A stretch of DNA of 64,000 bases from Pseudarthrobacter sp. L1SW. Lineage in GTDB: Bacteria; Actinomycetota; Actinomycetes; Actinomycetales; Micrococcaceae. Shown here piece by piece: positions 8,615-17,288 of this stretch (positions are counted from its first letter, which is position 1; each line of letters opens with the position of its first letter). Where the stretch lies: assembly GCF_020809045.1 (NCBI RefSeq), contig NZ_CP078079.1:2976001-3040000 (forward strand), written 5' to 3'. The notes under the pieces were generated by a model, which worked only from the letters and a program-made list of their open reading frames with translations, did no database searches and was not told the origin of the DNA. Both the position numbers and the translations under genes were made by a program.

Positions 8615-9818
8615 GGTGTGGCTCCTGTAAGGACATGTCATCGGTGAGCAGCATCGAGGCCGCAGGGCGGCGGTGGGCCCGCGGCGGGGTGGCGCTGTAA
8701 CCGAACCTGAACAGCATCCACGCCATCCGGCCCGCAGACTCGCTGATTCCAGCCTCTTTGACGAACTCCGCATGGGAAGAAGGGTTGGTGATCACAGTGC
8801 CAAAGGGGTGGAGGTAGATGCCTTTTTCCGAAAAGAAGAGCCAGACCTGCATAAAGGTGCGCCCGGCTTCCAGGAAATGGCTCGGTTCCGCGAACGGGCC
8901 TTCCAACCATCCCAGCTGCCGAACCCCACGCATCGTCCGGAGATAGACAGCCCTTATGAAACCGCCGATGGCCGGGAAGGACCAAAGATTACGGTGCTTC
9001 ATCGCGAATCGAAGCACCCGGCCGGGAATGATCATGGTCTCTGCACTGAGACCGTCCGCCCGGGCTGCGGCCTCATCCTTTGAAAACCGCAACCACTCCA
9101 TGATCTCGGCGTAGACCGCGTTATTGCGCAGGTCGGAAAATAGGGTTTCCTGGTTGACCCGCACGAGTGAAGAAACAGTTTTGCTGTCAGTGGTTGAATG
9201 GAATTCGTATCCATGTTGGGCGGCAATGGAAGAAGCTGCCTTCAGGATCACCTCATCCACAACCCGCGTGTCGTACGGCCGGCGCGACGTCCGCCTGGCC
9301 CGGAATGCGGCCAAATTACCGTCGGCCAGGGACTTGGAATGGGCGTCTGCAACAGCAGGTTCCAGCCGGACTGTGCCAATAAGGTGCAACCTGTCCCCGG
9401 CAGCGAAATCCATTTCGGAAAGCTCGAGGCTTTCCACGGTGCGGTAGCCCCGGGCTGCCGCCACCACGGACAGTGACTCCAGGAAGACGCCCGCGCACAC
9501 GTGGCCGAAAGGGATTCCGAACGATTCGGCAGGCAATCCAAGGTCAAGGTCATAGTAGACAACTGCCGCGGTCTCGCTGATGGGCCTCAGCTTAATCGGC
9601 TGGGAGTTATGTGGCGAGGGATACCAGCGGACCTCCTCCGCGATATCGAACCAAGGTCCCCCAACATCCTCAGGCATGATGGCCACGGATTCCGGCCGGA
9701 CCTTCAGATAGGGCTCCAGGACGCGGGCCTGCATTTTGCCGGCGAACGTGCATCTCAATGTGGCATGGCCGGCCTTGGGCAACCCTGCGGATGCCGCAGC
9801 AATTCCCGTCTGGGTCAT
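8607..9818 (-). CDS. Acg/nitroreductase-fold flavoprotein-like protein
   Basis: The 403-residue protein has two nitroreductase-like halves. The first carries WYPSPHNSQPIKLR at about residues 65-78, matching the FMN-binding 'PSxHNxQP' region. The second begins RRTSRRPYDTRVVDEVIL, like the second half of Acg-type (Rv2032-like) proteins. It probably binds FMN, but reductase activity is not assured because Acg-type members can be flavin-sequestering. The stop codon overlaps the TTG start of the downstream adenylating enzyme, so the two are co-translated. Unlike many genes here, it lacks a leaderless -10 hexamer and a clear Shine-Dalgarno sequence. Composition suggests acquisition by transfer. Confidence 0.6.
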   Translation of the reverse strand: MTQTGIAAASAGLPKAGHATLRCTFAGKMQARVLEPYLKVRPESVAIMPEDVGGPWFDIAEEVRWYPSPHNSQPIKLRPISETAAVVYYDLDLGLPAESFGIPFGHVCAGVFLESLSVVAAARGYRTVESLELSEMDFAAGDRLHLIGTVRLEPAVADAHSKSLADGNLAAFRARRTSRRPYDTRVVDEVILKAASSIAAQHGYEFHSTTDSKTVSSLVRVNQETLFSDLRNNAVYAEIMEWLRFSKDEAAARADGLSAETMIIPGRVLRFAMKHRNLWSFPAIGGFIRAVYLRTMRGVRQLGWLEGPFAEPSHFLEAGRTFMQVWLFFSEKGIYLHPFGTVITNPSSHAEFVKEAGISESAGRMAWMLFRFGYSATPPRAHRRPAASMLLTDDMSLQEPHLE

Positions 9819-10043
9819 GCACTGGCGAATGTCCCATTCTTCAATTTCCCCCCAAAAAATTGCGAATATGTGAGAAGGGTATCCGGGGCATCATCAAGAT
9901 CGCCCCGGAATTGTCACAGGATTGCAAAAAGATCGCCGGGCATGCCCGTCGATGTTGGATCCGGGGACAACTCGGGGTGACTGCCCATAGCCTTGGAGAG
10001 GATGCTGGCGGCTGCTGCCGCGGCGGGCGGTTGCCGGGAATGA

Positions 10044-10089
10044 CGAAAGCCCGTAGTTTCCCAGAATTCTGGGAAACTACGGGCTTTCG
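10044..10089. terminator. 46-bp perfect palindrome downstream of tRNA-Tyr
   Basis: The two 23-base halves (10044-10066 and 10067-10089) are exact reverse complements centred on GAATTC. It begins seven bases past the tRNA 3' end and also lies about 225 bases upstream of the nitroreductase-like gene on the same strand. The most likely role is a terminator or processing hairpin for the tRNA transcript, although there is no clear U-run. Confidence 0.6.
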
Positions 10090-10095
10090 CTTGGG

Positions 10096-10177
10096 TGGCA
10101 GATGAGGGATTCGAACCCCCGTAGGCGTTGCCAGCTGATTTACAGTCAGCCCCCTTTGGCCGCTCGGGTAATCTGCC
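10096..10177 (-). tRNA. tRNA-Tyr (GTA)
   Basis: The minus-strand sequence folds as a class II tRNA with acceptor GGCAGAT/ATCTGCC (10171-10177 with 10097-10103). It has a D arm, an anticodon stem GCTGA/TCAGC with loop CTGTAAA (anticodon GTA at 10143-10141), a long variable arm, and a T loop containing GGTTCGAATC. The discriminator base is A and CCA is not encoded, as is common in actinobacteria. Confidence 0.95.
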
Positions 10178-10345
10178 GAACTTCAAAAGAAGTACCCGCC
10201 GATGCAGTCTTCGGAGCGTCCGTTTCCGGGCCGTTCCGCTTCCAGTAACCGCGGGCAAGACAACTTTACAGAACTTCCGCCGAAGAATCGAATCGGGCCT
10301 CGCAGGCCCGGAAAACCCTTGAAACAACGGGGGAAGGGAACGGAA

Positions 10346-10600
10346 TCAGGCCTCCCCCAGGATCCTCCCGGCAAGCCGGGCCTCGAACTTCACGGCCTGC
10401 TCCTCGGTGATCTGGTTCAGCTGGACGGCTCGCAGCAGGTCCTCGCTGACGCCTTCCATCCGGGACGAAGCGTCCGCTACCGGAGCGAGGATGATGGACG
10501 TCGCAACCGCGGCGGCGGCAACCGACGATGCCATTGTTGCCACCGCCCCGGCTGCGGCTGAGGTGGTGCGGGTGGCATAACGGACGGCCTTGCGGTGCAT
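10346..10600 (-). CDS. Small hypothetical protein with one hydrophobic segment
   Basis: I do not recognise this 84-residue protein. Residues about 14-42 are Ala/Val-rich and hydrophobic and could span the membrane or act as a signal-like segment. The remainder is a charged, helix-prone tail (SEDLLRAVQLNQITEEQAVK). The ATG at 10600 is preceded by GAAGGGAAC, a reasonable ribosome site, which supports coding. The start at 10618 in the same frame is less likely. It stands alone between tRNA-Tyr and the divergent YajQ-like gene. Confidence 0.55.
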   Translation of the reverse strand: MHRKAVRYATRTTSAAAGAVATMASSVAAAAVATSIILAPVADASSRMEGVSEDLLRAVQLNQITEEQAVKFEARLAGRILGEA

Positions 10601-10784
10601 GGTGTTCCCTTCGAGCAACTTCCCAACACGTTCAACCGTTCCCCTCCCTCCTTCGTTCCTGCGGAGCGTCCGCTGAAAGGGAACTGTGAATCCGGGACCC
10701 CATCAGCGCGGGCATCCGTATTAGGCTGGAATGCAGTGATCACGCCCTGTCAGCGCACAGGGTCCCACCAGCACAAGGAGAGTC

Positions 10785-11276
10785 ATGGCAGGCGAGTCAA
10801 CGTTCGACGTCGTAAGCAAGGTAGACAAGCAGGAAGTGGCCAATGCGCTGAACCAGGCGCAGAAGGAACTGGCGCAGCGCTACGACTTCAAGGGCGTCGG
10901 CGCCGAGGTTGATTTCAGCGGCGAGAAGATCCTGATGAAGGCGAACTCCGAGGAACGGGTCCTGGCGGTGCTGGACGTCCTCCAGTCCAAGCTGATCCGC
11001 CGCGGCATCTCCCTGAAGTCGCTGGACGCGGGCGAGCCCTACGCATCCGGCAAGGAGTACCGGCTCGAGGCCTCCATCAAGGAGGGCATCGCGCAGGACC
11101 TGGCCAAAAAGATCAACAAGCTCATCCGCGACGAAGCGCCCAAATCCGTCAAGTCCCAGATCCAGGGCGACGAGCTCCGCGTGACGTCCAAGTCCCGCGA
11201 CGACCTGCAGGCCACCATGGCCCTGCTGAAGGACTTCGAGGAAGCCGACCTGCAGTTCGTGAACTTCCGCAGCTAG
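10785..11276 (+). CDS. YajQ/DUF520 nucleotide-binding protein
   Basis: The 163-residue protein is a full-length match in pattern to the YajQ family (two RRM-like halves). Conserved blocks are the N-terminal STFDVVSKVDKQEVANALNQ, then RYDFKG, DFSGEKILMKANSEER, LIRRGISLKSL, and the C-terminal LQFVNFRS. Xanthomonas members bind cyclic di-GMP and act with transcription factors; others bind nucleotides or nucleic acid. The ATG at 10785 has an AAGGAG site. It is monocistronic and ends at a 19-bp hairpin shared with htpX. Confidence 0.93.
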   Translation: MAGESTFDVVSKVDKQEVANALNQAQKELAQRYDFKGVGAEVDFSGEKILMKANSEERVLAVLDVLQSKLIRRGISLKSLDAGEPYASGKEYRLEASIKEGIAQDLAKKINKLIRDEAPKSVKSQIQGDELRVTSKSRDDLQATMALLKDFEEADLQFVNFRS

Positions 11277-11323
11277 CCGTCCCCCGCCGTCGTTTTCGAC
11301 GCACAAAAGTATTGCCGACACGC

Positions 11324-11367
11324 AAAGAGGCCGGCGCTGCCCGAATATGGGCAGCGCCGGCCTCTTT
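11324..11367. terminator. Bidirectional terminator hairpin
   Basis: A perfect 19-bp stem (11324-11342 with 11349-11367) with loop GAATAT begins with AAA and ends with TTT, so it reads as an intrinsic terminator on both strands. It lies between the convergent YajQ-like gene and htpX. Confidence 0.88.
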
Positions 11368-11370
11368 CCG

Positions 11371-11408
11371 CGTCGCCAGGGAGTTTGCGCATCGCCAGGG
11401 AGTTTGCG
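11371..11408 (+). repeat. Two tandem 19-bp repeats
   Basis: A 19-base unit (CGTCGCCAGGGAGTTTGCG) occurs at 11371-11389 and again, with one change, at 11390-11408. A third copy begins (CGTCGCC) and runs toward the htpX stop. Function is unknown. Confidence 0.8.
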
Positions 11409-11427
11409 CGTCGCCCATTGTCCCTGA

Positions 11428-12297
11428 CTACACCAGCGGCCGGCCCGCCATCCGCTCCAGCCGTGAGATCCGGTCCCGCATTGGCGGATGCGTGGCGAAC
11501 AGCTTGTTCATCGCCCCGCCGCGGAACGGGTTGGCGATCATCAGGTGCGAGGCATTCACCAGCCGCTGGTCCTGCGGGAGCGGCGCGATGGTGACGCCCC
11601 GCTCGATCTTGGCCAGGGCTGAGGCGAGCGCCAGCGGATCGCCGGTCAGCTGCGAACCGTCCTCGTCGGCGTCGTACTCCCGCGTCCGCGAGATGGCCAG
11701 CTGGATTAGCGACGCCGCAAAGGGTGCCAGGAGCGCCATGGCAATCATCGCCAGCGGATTGGAATTGCGCCGGTCGCCGCCGCCGAAGAACAGCAGCATC
11801 TGGCCCACCGACGTGATCACGCCCGCGACGGCGGCGGCTACGGACGAGGTGAGGATGTCCCGGTTGTAGACGTGCATGAGTTCGTGTCCAAGGACTCCGC
11901 GGAGTTCGCGGGCGTCGAGCAGCTGCAGCATGCCCTCGGTTACGCATACGGCGGCATTCCGGGGATTGCGTCCTGTGGCGAAGGCGTTCGGGTTCATGGT
12001 GGGCGAGAGGTAGATGCGCGGCATGGGCTGGTTGGCCCGGACGGACAGTTCCCGGACCATCTGGTACAGCTGCGGCGCCTGGGCTTCGGCGACGGGGTAG
12101 GCCGCCATGGAGCGGATGGCGATCTTGTCGCTGTTCCAGTAGCCGTAGGCCGTGGTGCCCACCCCCACGAGAGCCATGATCCAGATTGGCGCGGAGCTGC
12201 GGGTACTGGTGCCGATCAGCGCCCCGAGGCCCAGCAGCACCGCCCACAGCACCCCGAAGAGCGCCGCCGTTTTGAGCCCGTTGTAATGTTTGTGCAC
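11428..12297 (-). CDS. htpX: HtpX membrane metalloprotease
   Basis: The 289-residue M48-family zinc protease should degrade misfolded membrane proteins. There are two N-terminal membrane segments (about 10-50). The zinc motif HELMH occurs at about residues 139-143, with the third ligand expected in the downstream SRTREYDADEDG segment, and two further hydrophobic segments lie between them. The GTG at 12297 is preceded by AAGGAGGAG. A 32-base gap separates it from the MFS gene upstream, so the two may be cotranscribed. The active site is predicted to face the cytoplasm. Confidence 0.93.
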   Translation of the reverse strand: MHKHYNGLKTAALFGVLWAVLLGLGALIGTSTRSSAPIWIMALVGVGTTAYGYWNSDKIAIRSMAAYPVAEAQAPQLYQMVRELSVRANQPMPRIYLSPTMNPNAFATGRNPRNAAVCVTEGMLQLLDARELRGVLGHELMHVYNRDILTSSVAAAVAGVITSVGQMLLFFGGGDRRNSNPLAMIAMALLAPFAASLIQLAISRTREYDADEDGSQLTGDPLALASALAKIERGVTIAPLPQDQRLVNASHLMIANPFRGGAMNKLFATHPPMRDRISRLERMAGRPLV

Positions 12298-12329
12298 GTC
12301 TCCTCCTTACTCACTAAGGAAACGCCTGT

Positions 12330-13601
12330 CTAGGGGGCTGGGTTCCGCGCGTCGTACCGGCCGAAGCCGGGCTGGAGCCTGGCTGCCGCCCAGGCCGCGG
12401 CGACGCACAGCACGCCGCCGAACAGCAGGACCCAGCCCTCGGCCGCGATCCTGGTGGCGCCGCCGGCGAGCAGGTCGCCGATCCTGGGACCGCCGGCCAC
12501 CACAACGATAAAAACGCCCTGGAGCCGCCCGCGGAGGTGGTCCGGTGTGGCCGCCTGGAGGATGGTGTGCCGGAAGACGCCGCTGATGGAATCGGCGATG
12601 CCGGCGAGCGCGCAGCACACTGCCGCCGGGAGCAGCCATGGCGTGACCTCCCCGTCCGGGGCACGCCCGGCCAGCACCACCACCAGGCCGAAGGCCGCCA
12701 TGGACGCACCCCAGCCCATCACCGAAAGAACCACGGCACTGCCCTGCCGGCGGACTCCGCCGAGGGGTCCGGAAAACAGACCGGCCAGGAAAGCGCCGAC
12801 GGCGGTGGATGCGAGCAGGATCCCCACGGTCGCTTCGCCGCCGCCGATCATGACGGCACCGATGGCCGGCAAGAGCGCCCGGGGCTGGGCAAGGATCATG
12901 GCCAGGAGGTCGATGACGAAGGTCATCCGCACGTTGGGCCGTGTGCCCAGGAAGCGGAAGCCTTCGACGACGGAGCGGAACCCGGGCCTGCCCGGGGTGC
13001 CTGACGGGGGCAGGGGCGGCAGCCGGTAGACAGCCCACAGCACGAAAGCGAAACTGGCGAAGTCCAGGGTGTACGTCCAGCCGAACCCCACCCAGGCCAC
13101 CAGCACGCCGGCCAGCAGCGGACCGGCCGTCATGGCAAGGCCGAAGGACATCATGCTCAGCGCGTTGGCCGCGGGCAGGAGTTCGGTCCGGATCAGCATG
13201 GGAAGGATGGCGCTGCGGGCCGGCTGGTTGATGGCCTGCGCGCCGCTCTGCAGCGCGACCAGGAGGTACAGGACCCACACGTTGCCCAGCTGGACCCAGG
13301 ACTGCAGCGCAATCAGCCCGGTGACCAACCACATGACAGTGGAGGACAGGAGTGCCACTTGGCGCCGGTCGTGGGAGTCGGCGATGGATCCGCCCAGCAG
13401 CCCGCCGATGACCAGGGGTACCAGCGCGAAGACCGCCAGCAGGCCCACGTAAAGGCTGTCCTGGGTGATGCGGTAAACCTCAAGGCTTACTGCCACAAGG
13501 GTGAGCTGGCTGCCGACCGCGGAAACGGCCGAGCCCAGCCAGAGCCTGCGGAAGGCAGGGCTCTCCCTGAGCGGCGTGATGTCAGCGAGCAGTTTCCCCA
13601 C
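12330..13601 (-). CDS. MFS exporter of the EntS type
   Basis: The 423-residue protein has about 12 hydrophobic segments and the family's ADSHDRRQ loop between TM2 and TM3. Features such as GQ/GAQAINQPARSAILP are typical of the EntS/'MFS_3' group of exporters for siderophores or drugs. The substrate is unknown. The start is GTG at 13601 with TAGGGT (complement at 13608-13613) exactly six bases upstream, indicating a leaderless message. It is divergent from the Fur-type regulator, whose operator lies in the shared 95-base gap, so iron or peroxide control is possible. Confidence 0.85.
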   Translation of the reverse strand: MGKLLADITPLRESPAFRRLWLGSAVSAVGSQLTLVAVSLEVYRITQDSLYVGLLAVFALVPLVIGGLLGGSIADSHDRRQVALLSSTVMWLVTGLIALQSWVQLGNVWVLYLLVALQSGAQAINQPARSAILPMLIRTELLPAANALSMMSFGLAMTAGPLLAGVLVAWVGFGWTYTLDFASFAFVLWAVYRLPPLPPSGTPGRPGFRSVVEGFRFLGTRPNVRMTFVIDLLAMILAQPRALLPAIGAVMIGGGEATVGILLASTAVGAFLAGLFSGPLGGVRRQGSAVVLSVMGWGASMAAFGLVVVLAGRAPDGEVTPWLLPAAVCCALAGIADSISGVFRHTILQAATPDHLRGRLQGVFIVVVAGGPRIGDLLAGGATRIAAEGWVLLFGGVLCVAAAWAAARLQPGFGRYDARNPAP

Positions 13602-13657
13602 CCTGCAACCCTAGCGGCGGCAGGGTTTCTTCCCGTTCACAAGGTGTTAGCCGAGCC

Positions 13658-13680
13658 TTATTGTGAGATGTTCATAATAA
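13658..13680. promoter_or_regulatory. Fur-like operator/promoter of the fur-katA operon
   Basis: This 23-bp AT-rich dyad has arms TTATTnTGA and TCAnAATAA and is very AT-rich for this genome. It lies 16 bases upstream of the Fur-type gene, and CATAAT (13673-13678) could serve as the -10 box. It is a likely autoregulatory site for the Fur/CatR-type repressor. Confidence 0.65.
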
Positions 13681-13696
13681 GTGCTTGAATGGTGGC

Positions 13697-14182
13697 ATGA
13701 CGGAACACTTTGATGGCCACGAGGCATGGGCTGCCGCCCTGCGCGCCCATGGCCGCAGGGTGACCAAACAGCGGCTGGCGGTCCTGTCCGCCGTCGAACG
13801 CCACCCCCATTCCCCGGCCGAAAGCATCCTGGCCGCCGCCCGCGCGGAGCTGCCCGAGCTGACGGCGCAGTCCGTGTACGTGGTGTTGGGCGACCTGACG
13901 GACCTGCACATGCTCCGCAGGTTTGAGCCGCCGCACTCCCCTGCCCTGTATGAAACGCGGGTGGGAGACAACCACCACCACGCGATCTGCATCAGCTGCG
14001 GCCGCGTCGAGGACGTAGACTGCGCCGTGGGCCATGCCCCCTGCCTCACGCCCCACTGGGACGAGAACGCCAAGCCCATGACCATCCAGATTGCCGACGT
14101 CATGTACCAGGGCATCTGCCAGGACTGCCAGCAGTCCCAACAACTTCCTTCCAATCGTCCCTCACAAGAAATAGAGAAATAG
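13697..14182 (+). CDS. Fur-family regulator (CatR/FurA-like)
   Basis: The 161-residue repressor has an N-terminal winged helix ([20 protein letters not shown]) and a C-terminal metal and dimerisation domain. The latter contains [11 protein letters not shown] with a CxxC, and QDCQQ with GICQDC forming the second CxxC pair. It lies seven bases upstream of catalase in one operon, the arrangement seen for furA-katG and catR-catA in actinobacteria. This argues for a peroxide-sensing role rather than general iron control. The ATG at 13697 is preferred; a TTG at 13685 in the same frame is an alternative. Confidence 0.88.
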   Translation: MTEHFDGHEAWAAALRAHGRRVTKQRLAVLSAVERHPHSPAESILAAARAELPELTAQSVYVVLGDLTDLHMLRRFEPPHSPALYETRVGDNHHHAICISCGRVEDVDCAVGHAPCLTPHWDENAKPMTIQIADVMYQGICQDCQQSQQLPSNRPSQEIEK

Positions 14183-14189
14183 GAGAACA

Positions 14190-15686
14190 ATGACTGCCAT
14201 TTCAACAACCCAGTCAGGTGCCCCCGTTACGTCCGATGCGCACTCGAAGTCGGTCGGTGCCGACGGCGCGATCATCCTGACTGACCACTACCTGGTGGAA
14301 AAGCTCGCCCAGTTCAACCGCGAGCGGGTGCCGGAGCGCGTAGTGCACGCCAAGGGCGGCGGAGCATTCGGTACGTTCAAGGCCACCGAGGACGTGTCCC
14401 GGTATACCAAGGCAGCCTTCCTCCAGCCGGGCGTCGAAACCGAAATGCTGATCCGCTTCTCCTCCGTGGCCGGCGAAAACGGCTCCCCGGACACCTGGCG
14501 CGATCCCCGCGGCTTCGCCGTGAAGTTCTACACGTCCGAGGGCAACTACGACCTGGTGGGCAACAACACCCCGGTGTTCTTCATCCGCGACGGCATCAAG
14601 TTCCCGGACTTCATCCACTCCCAGAAGCGCCTGCCGGGCACCCACCTGCGCGACGCCGACATGCAGTGGGACTTCTGGACCCTGTCCCCCGAGTCCGCAC
14701 ACCAGGTCACCTGGCTCATGGGCGACCGCGGCCTGCCGGCTTCCTGGCGCGAAATGCAGGGCTACGGCTCGCACACCTACCAGTGGATCAACGCCGAAGG
14801 CGAGCGGTTCTGGGTCAAGTACCACTTCAAGTCCAACCAGGGTGTGAACTCCCTGAGCTCCGAGCAGGCTGAGCAGCTCGCCGGCTCCGACGCGGACTTC
14901 TACATCCGCGACCTCTCCGAGAACATCGAAGCCGGCAACTTCCCGTCCTGGGACCTGCACGTCCAGGTCATGCCGTACGAGTACGCCAAGACCTACCGCT
15001 TCAACCCGTTCGACCTGACCAAGGTGTGGCCGCACGCGGACTACCCGCTGATCAAGGTGGGCACCATGGAGCTGAACCGGAACCCGGAGAACTACTTCGC
15101 CCAGATCGAGCAGGCCACGTTCGCGCCGTCGAACTTCGTGCCGGGCATCGCCGCCTCTCCGGACAAGATGCTGCAGGCACGCATCTTCTCCTACGCGGAC
15201 GCGCACCGCTACCGCGTGGGCACCAACCACGCCCAGATCCCGGTGAACCAGCCCAAGAACCAGGTCAACAACTACAACCAGGACGGCGCCGGGCGATACC
15301 ACTTCAACGCCCCGTCCGTGCCGGTCTACGCCCCCAACTCGGTTGGCGGCCCGGCTGCGGTTGAGCCGCAGAACCCGGCCGGCGGCTGGGAGAACGACGG
15401 CGAGCTGACCCTTGCCGCCCACTCCCTCCACGCAGAGGACAGCGACTTCATCCAGGCAGGCACGCTGTACCGCGAGGTCTACGACGAGGCGGCCAAGGCC
15501 CGCTTCCTGGAGACCATCACCGGTGCGGTGGGCGGCGTCAAGAGCCCCGGCATCAAGGAACGCGCCATCCAGTACTGGACCAACGTTGACGCCGAGCTCG
15601 GCGCCAAGCTGCGCGCCAACCTCGGTGCCGTGGCTGCTCCGTCGGCTCCGTCCTCCGATGCAGAGGCTGCCAACAAGATCGGCTGA
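14190..15686 (+). CDS. katA: Monofunctional haem catalase
   Basis: The 498-residue enzyme disproportionates hydrogen peroxide. The distal His lies in [12 protein letters not shown], the catalytic Asn in [13 protein letters not shown], and the proximal haem Tyr in [12 protein letters not shown]. Length fits the small-subunit catalases. AGGAGAACA precedes the ATG. It follows the Fur-type regulator with a 7-base gap and ends at a strong intrinsic terminator, so the two form a regulator-enzyme operon. Confidence 0.97.
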   Translation: MTAISTTQSGAPVTSDAHSKSVGADGAIILTDHYLVEKLAQFNRERVPERVVHAKGGGAFGTFKATEDVSRYTKAAFLQPGVETEMLIRFSSVAGENGSPDTWRDPRGFAVKFYTSEGNYDLVGNNTPVFFIRDGIKFPDFIHSQKRLPGTHLRDADMQWDFWTLSPESAHQVTWLMGDRGLPASWREMQGYGSHTYQWINAEGERFWVKYHFKSNQGVNSLSSEQAEQLAGSDADFYIRDLSENIEAGNFPSWDLHVQVMPYEYAKTYRFNPFDLTKVWPHADYPLIKVGTMELNRNPENYFAQIEQATFAPSNFVPGIAASPDKMLQARIFSYADAHRYRVGTNHAQIPVNQPKNQVNNYNQDGAGRYHFNAPSVPVYAPNSVGGPAAVEPQNPAGGWENDGELTLAAHSLHAEDSDFIQAGTLYREVYDEAAKARFLETITGAVGGVKSPGIKERAIQYWTNVDAELGAKLRANLGAVAAPSAPSSDAEAANKIG

Positions 15687-15709
15687 TCCAGCGCCGACTT
15701 GCGTTACTG

Positions 15710-15748
15710 AAAACCACCCCGCCACTGTTCCAGTGGCGGGGTGGTTTT
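15710..15748 (+). terminator. Intrinsic terminator of the fur-katA operon
   Basis: An 18-bp perfect stem (15710-15727 with 15731-15748) with a TTC loop is followed by a run of T residues. Confidence 0.93.
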
Positions 15749-15811
15749 TCTTTTCCACATAGCCGGTTCCGGTCATGGCCGCGGATGGCTGCCTGTCCCT
15801 AGGATCGCTTC

Positions 15812-16447
15812 ATGACAAGTTTCCAGGGCATACCCGCCGGCGCGTTCGGGTTCTATGAGGAGCTTCAGCACCACAACAACCGGGAGTGGTGGCAGGAACA
15901 CAGGGACAGCTACCTGTCCCTGGTCAAGGAACCCCTCTCCTCGCTGCTCGCAGGGCTGGAACCCCGGTTCGGACCGGCGAAGCTGTTCCGGCCCAACCGG
16001 GACATCCGGTTTTCCGAGGACAAGTCCCCCTACAAGACGGCCCAGGGCGCGGTGGCCTCCGTCCAGGAAGGCGTGGGCTACTACCTCCAGGTCAGCGCCG
16101 ACGGGCTACTGGTGGGCGGCGGCTACCACTCGCACACACCCGCCCAGCTGGCCAGGTACCGCAACTCCGTGGACGCGTCCGGCACCGGGGAGTCGCTCCG
16201 CCAGATTGTCGACGCCGTAGCTGCCGCAGGCTTTGCCGTGGAGGGCGAGAAGCTGAAGACGGTTCCGCGGGGCTACCCTCGCGAGCATCCCCGGGCAGAA
16301 CTCCTGAAGCACAAGTCCCTCGCCGCCAGTCTCCACCTCGGCCGTCCGGAATGGCTGGCCACCCCGGGTGCAGTCCAGGAAGTCGGGAAACTATGGGAGG
16401 ACCTGCGGCCGTTAGTGGACTGGGTCAGCCGGCATGCTGCCCCTTGA
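15812..16447 (+). CDS. DUF2461 family protein
   Basis: The 211-residue cytoplasmic protein matches the DUF2461/TIGR02453 family. It has NNREWWQEHRDSY near the N-terminus, then RPNRDIRFSEDKSPYKTAQGA, and a C-terminal LKTVPRGYPREHPRAELLKHKSL. Members are widespread and have no established function. TAGGAT at 15800-15805 sits six bases before the ATG, again a leaderless arrangement. Its 3' end overlaps the convergent ABC ATPase gene by 23 bases. Confidence 0.85.
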   Translation: MTSFQGIPAGAFGFYEELQHHNNREWWQEHRDSYLSLVKEPLSSLLAGLEPRFGPAKLFRPNRDIRFSEDKSPYKTAQGAVASVQEGVGYYLQVSADGLLVGGGYHSHTPAQLARYRNSVDASGTGESLRQIVDAVAAAGFAVEGEKLKTVPRGYPREHPRAELLKHKSLAASLHLGRPEWLATPGAVQEVGKLWEDLRPLVDWVSRHAAP

Positions 16448-17288
16448 GCGGAGTTTCCTTCCCGGCTGAGGCCGCCGCCGGTCGGTGCCCCTTCTTCGCC
16501 AGCTGGATCTGCTCGTACACGTGGTGGCGCAACTCCGTGAAGCGCGGCAGGGAACGGGTGTTCAGCTGGTCGCGCTCGTCCGGAAGGTCGATCGTAATAT
16601 CCTCCTGGATGACGGTGGGAGAGCTGGAAAGGATGATGACCCGCTCGCCGAGGTACACGGATTCGTCAATGTCGTGGGTCACGAAGAGCACGGTCACGCC
16701 GAGCTTCTTCCAGACCACCCGGATCAGGTCCTCGAGGTCGGCCCGGGTCTGCGCATCCACGGCCGCGAACGGCTCGTCCATCAGCAGGACCTCAGGCTGG
16801 TACGCGATAGCCCGGGCAATAGCCACGCGCTGCTGCATGCCGCCGGAAAGCTGCCAGGGGTAGGACCGCGGCACGTGCGAGAGCCCCACGGCTTCGAGGG
16901 CGTCGTCCACCAGCCGGTCGCGTTCGGCTTTGGGGACGCCCTGGTTCTTCAGCGGCAGTTCCACGTTGTCCCGGACCCGCATCCACGGGAACAACGAACG
17001 TCCGTATTCCTGGAACACCACGGCCATCTTCTTGGGCGGACCTGTCACCCGCTTGCCGTCCAGGAGCACCTCGCCCTCGGTCGGCGCCATGAGCCCGGAG
17101 ATGCACTTGAGCAGCGTTGTCTTGCCGGAGCCCGAGGGCCCCACGAGGCAGGCCAACTCCCCTGCACGCAGGTCAAAGGTGAGGTTCCGGACTGCCTCCA
17201 CGTCACCGCCGTCGGTCTGGTAGACCTTCTTCAGCCCGCGGACGGAGAGGATGGCCTCCGTTTTCGCTGGAGTGGGTTCAGGCTGCAT
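16425..17288 (-). CDS. ABC transporter ATPase (SsuB/TauB-like)
   Basis: The 287-residue ATPase has Walker A GPSGSGKTTL, the Q-loop VFQEYGRSLFP, signature LSGGMQQRV, Walker B VLLMDEPFAAVD, and the H-loop VTHDIDE. It is the last gene of a four-gene importer operon and overlaps the preceding permease by 11 bases. It should energise uptake with the two permeases upstream. The family suggests nitrate/sulfonate/taurine/thiamine-precursor-type substrates, but the cargo is unknown. A short Ala/Lys-rich tail follows residue 265. Confidence 0.9.
   Translation of the reverse strand: MQPEPTPAKTEAILSVRGLKKVYQTDGGDVEAVRNLTFDLRAGELACLVGPSGSGKTTLLKCISGLMAPTEGEVLLDGKRVTGPPKKMAVVFQEYGRSLFPWMRVRDNVELPLKNQGVPKAERDRLVDDALEAVGLSHVPRSYPWQLSGGMQQRVAIARAIAYQPEVLLMDEPFAAVDAQTRADLEDLIRVVWKKLGVTVLFVTHDIDESVYLGERVIILSSSPTVIQEDITIDLPDERDQLNTRSLPRFTELRHHVYEQIQLAKKGHRPAAASAGKETPLKGQHAG

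Noticed and set aside
10044..10177. tRNA plus palindrome as a phage or ICE attachment site
   Set aside because: No integrase, no duplicated tRNA 3' end and no mobility genes nearby.
9914..10327. Minus-strand ORF across tRNA-Tyr
   Set aside because: It passes through the tRNA and the 46-bp palindrome and has no family features.
14214..15776. 520-codon minus-strand ORF
   Set aside because: Antisense to catalase, which has unmistakable active-site motifs; the translation is Val/Gly/Arg-rich without domains.
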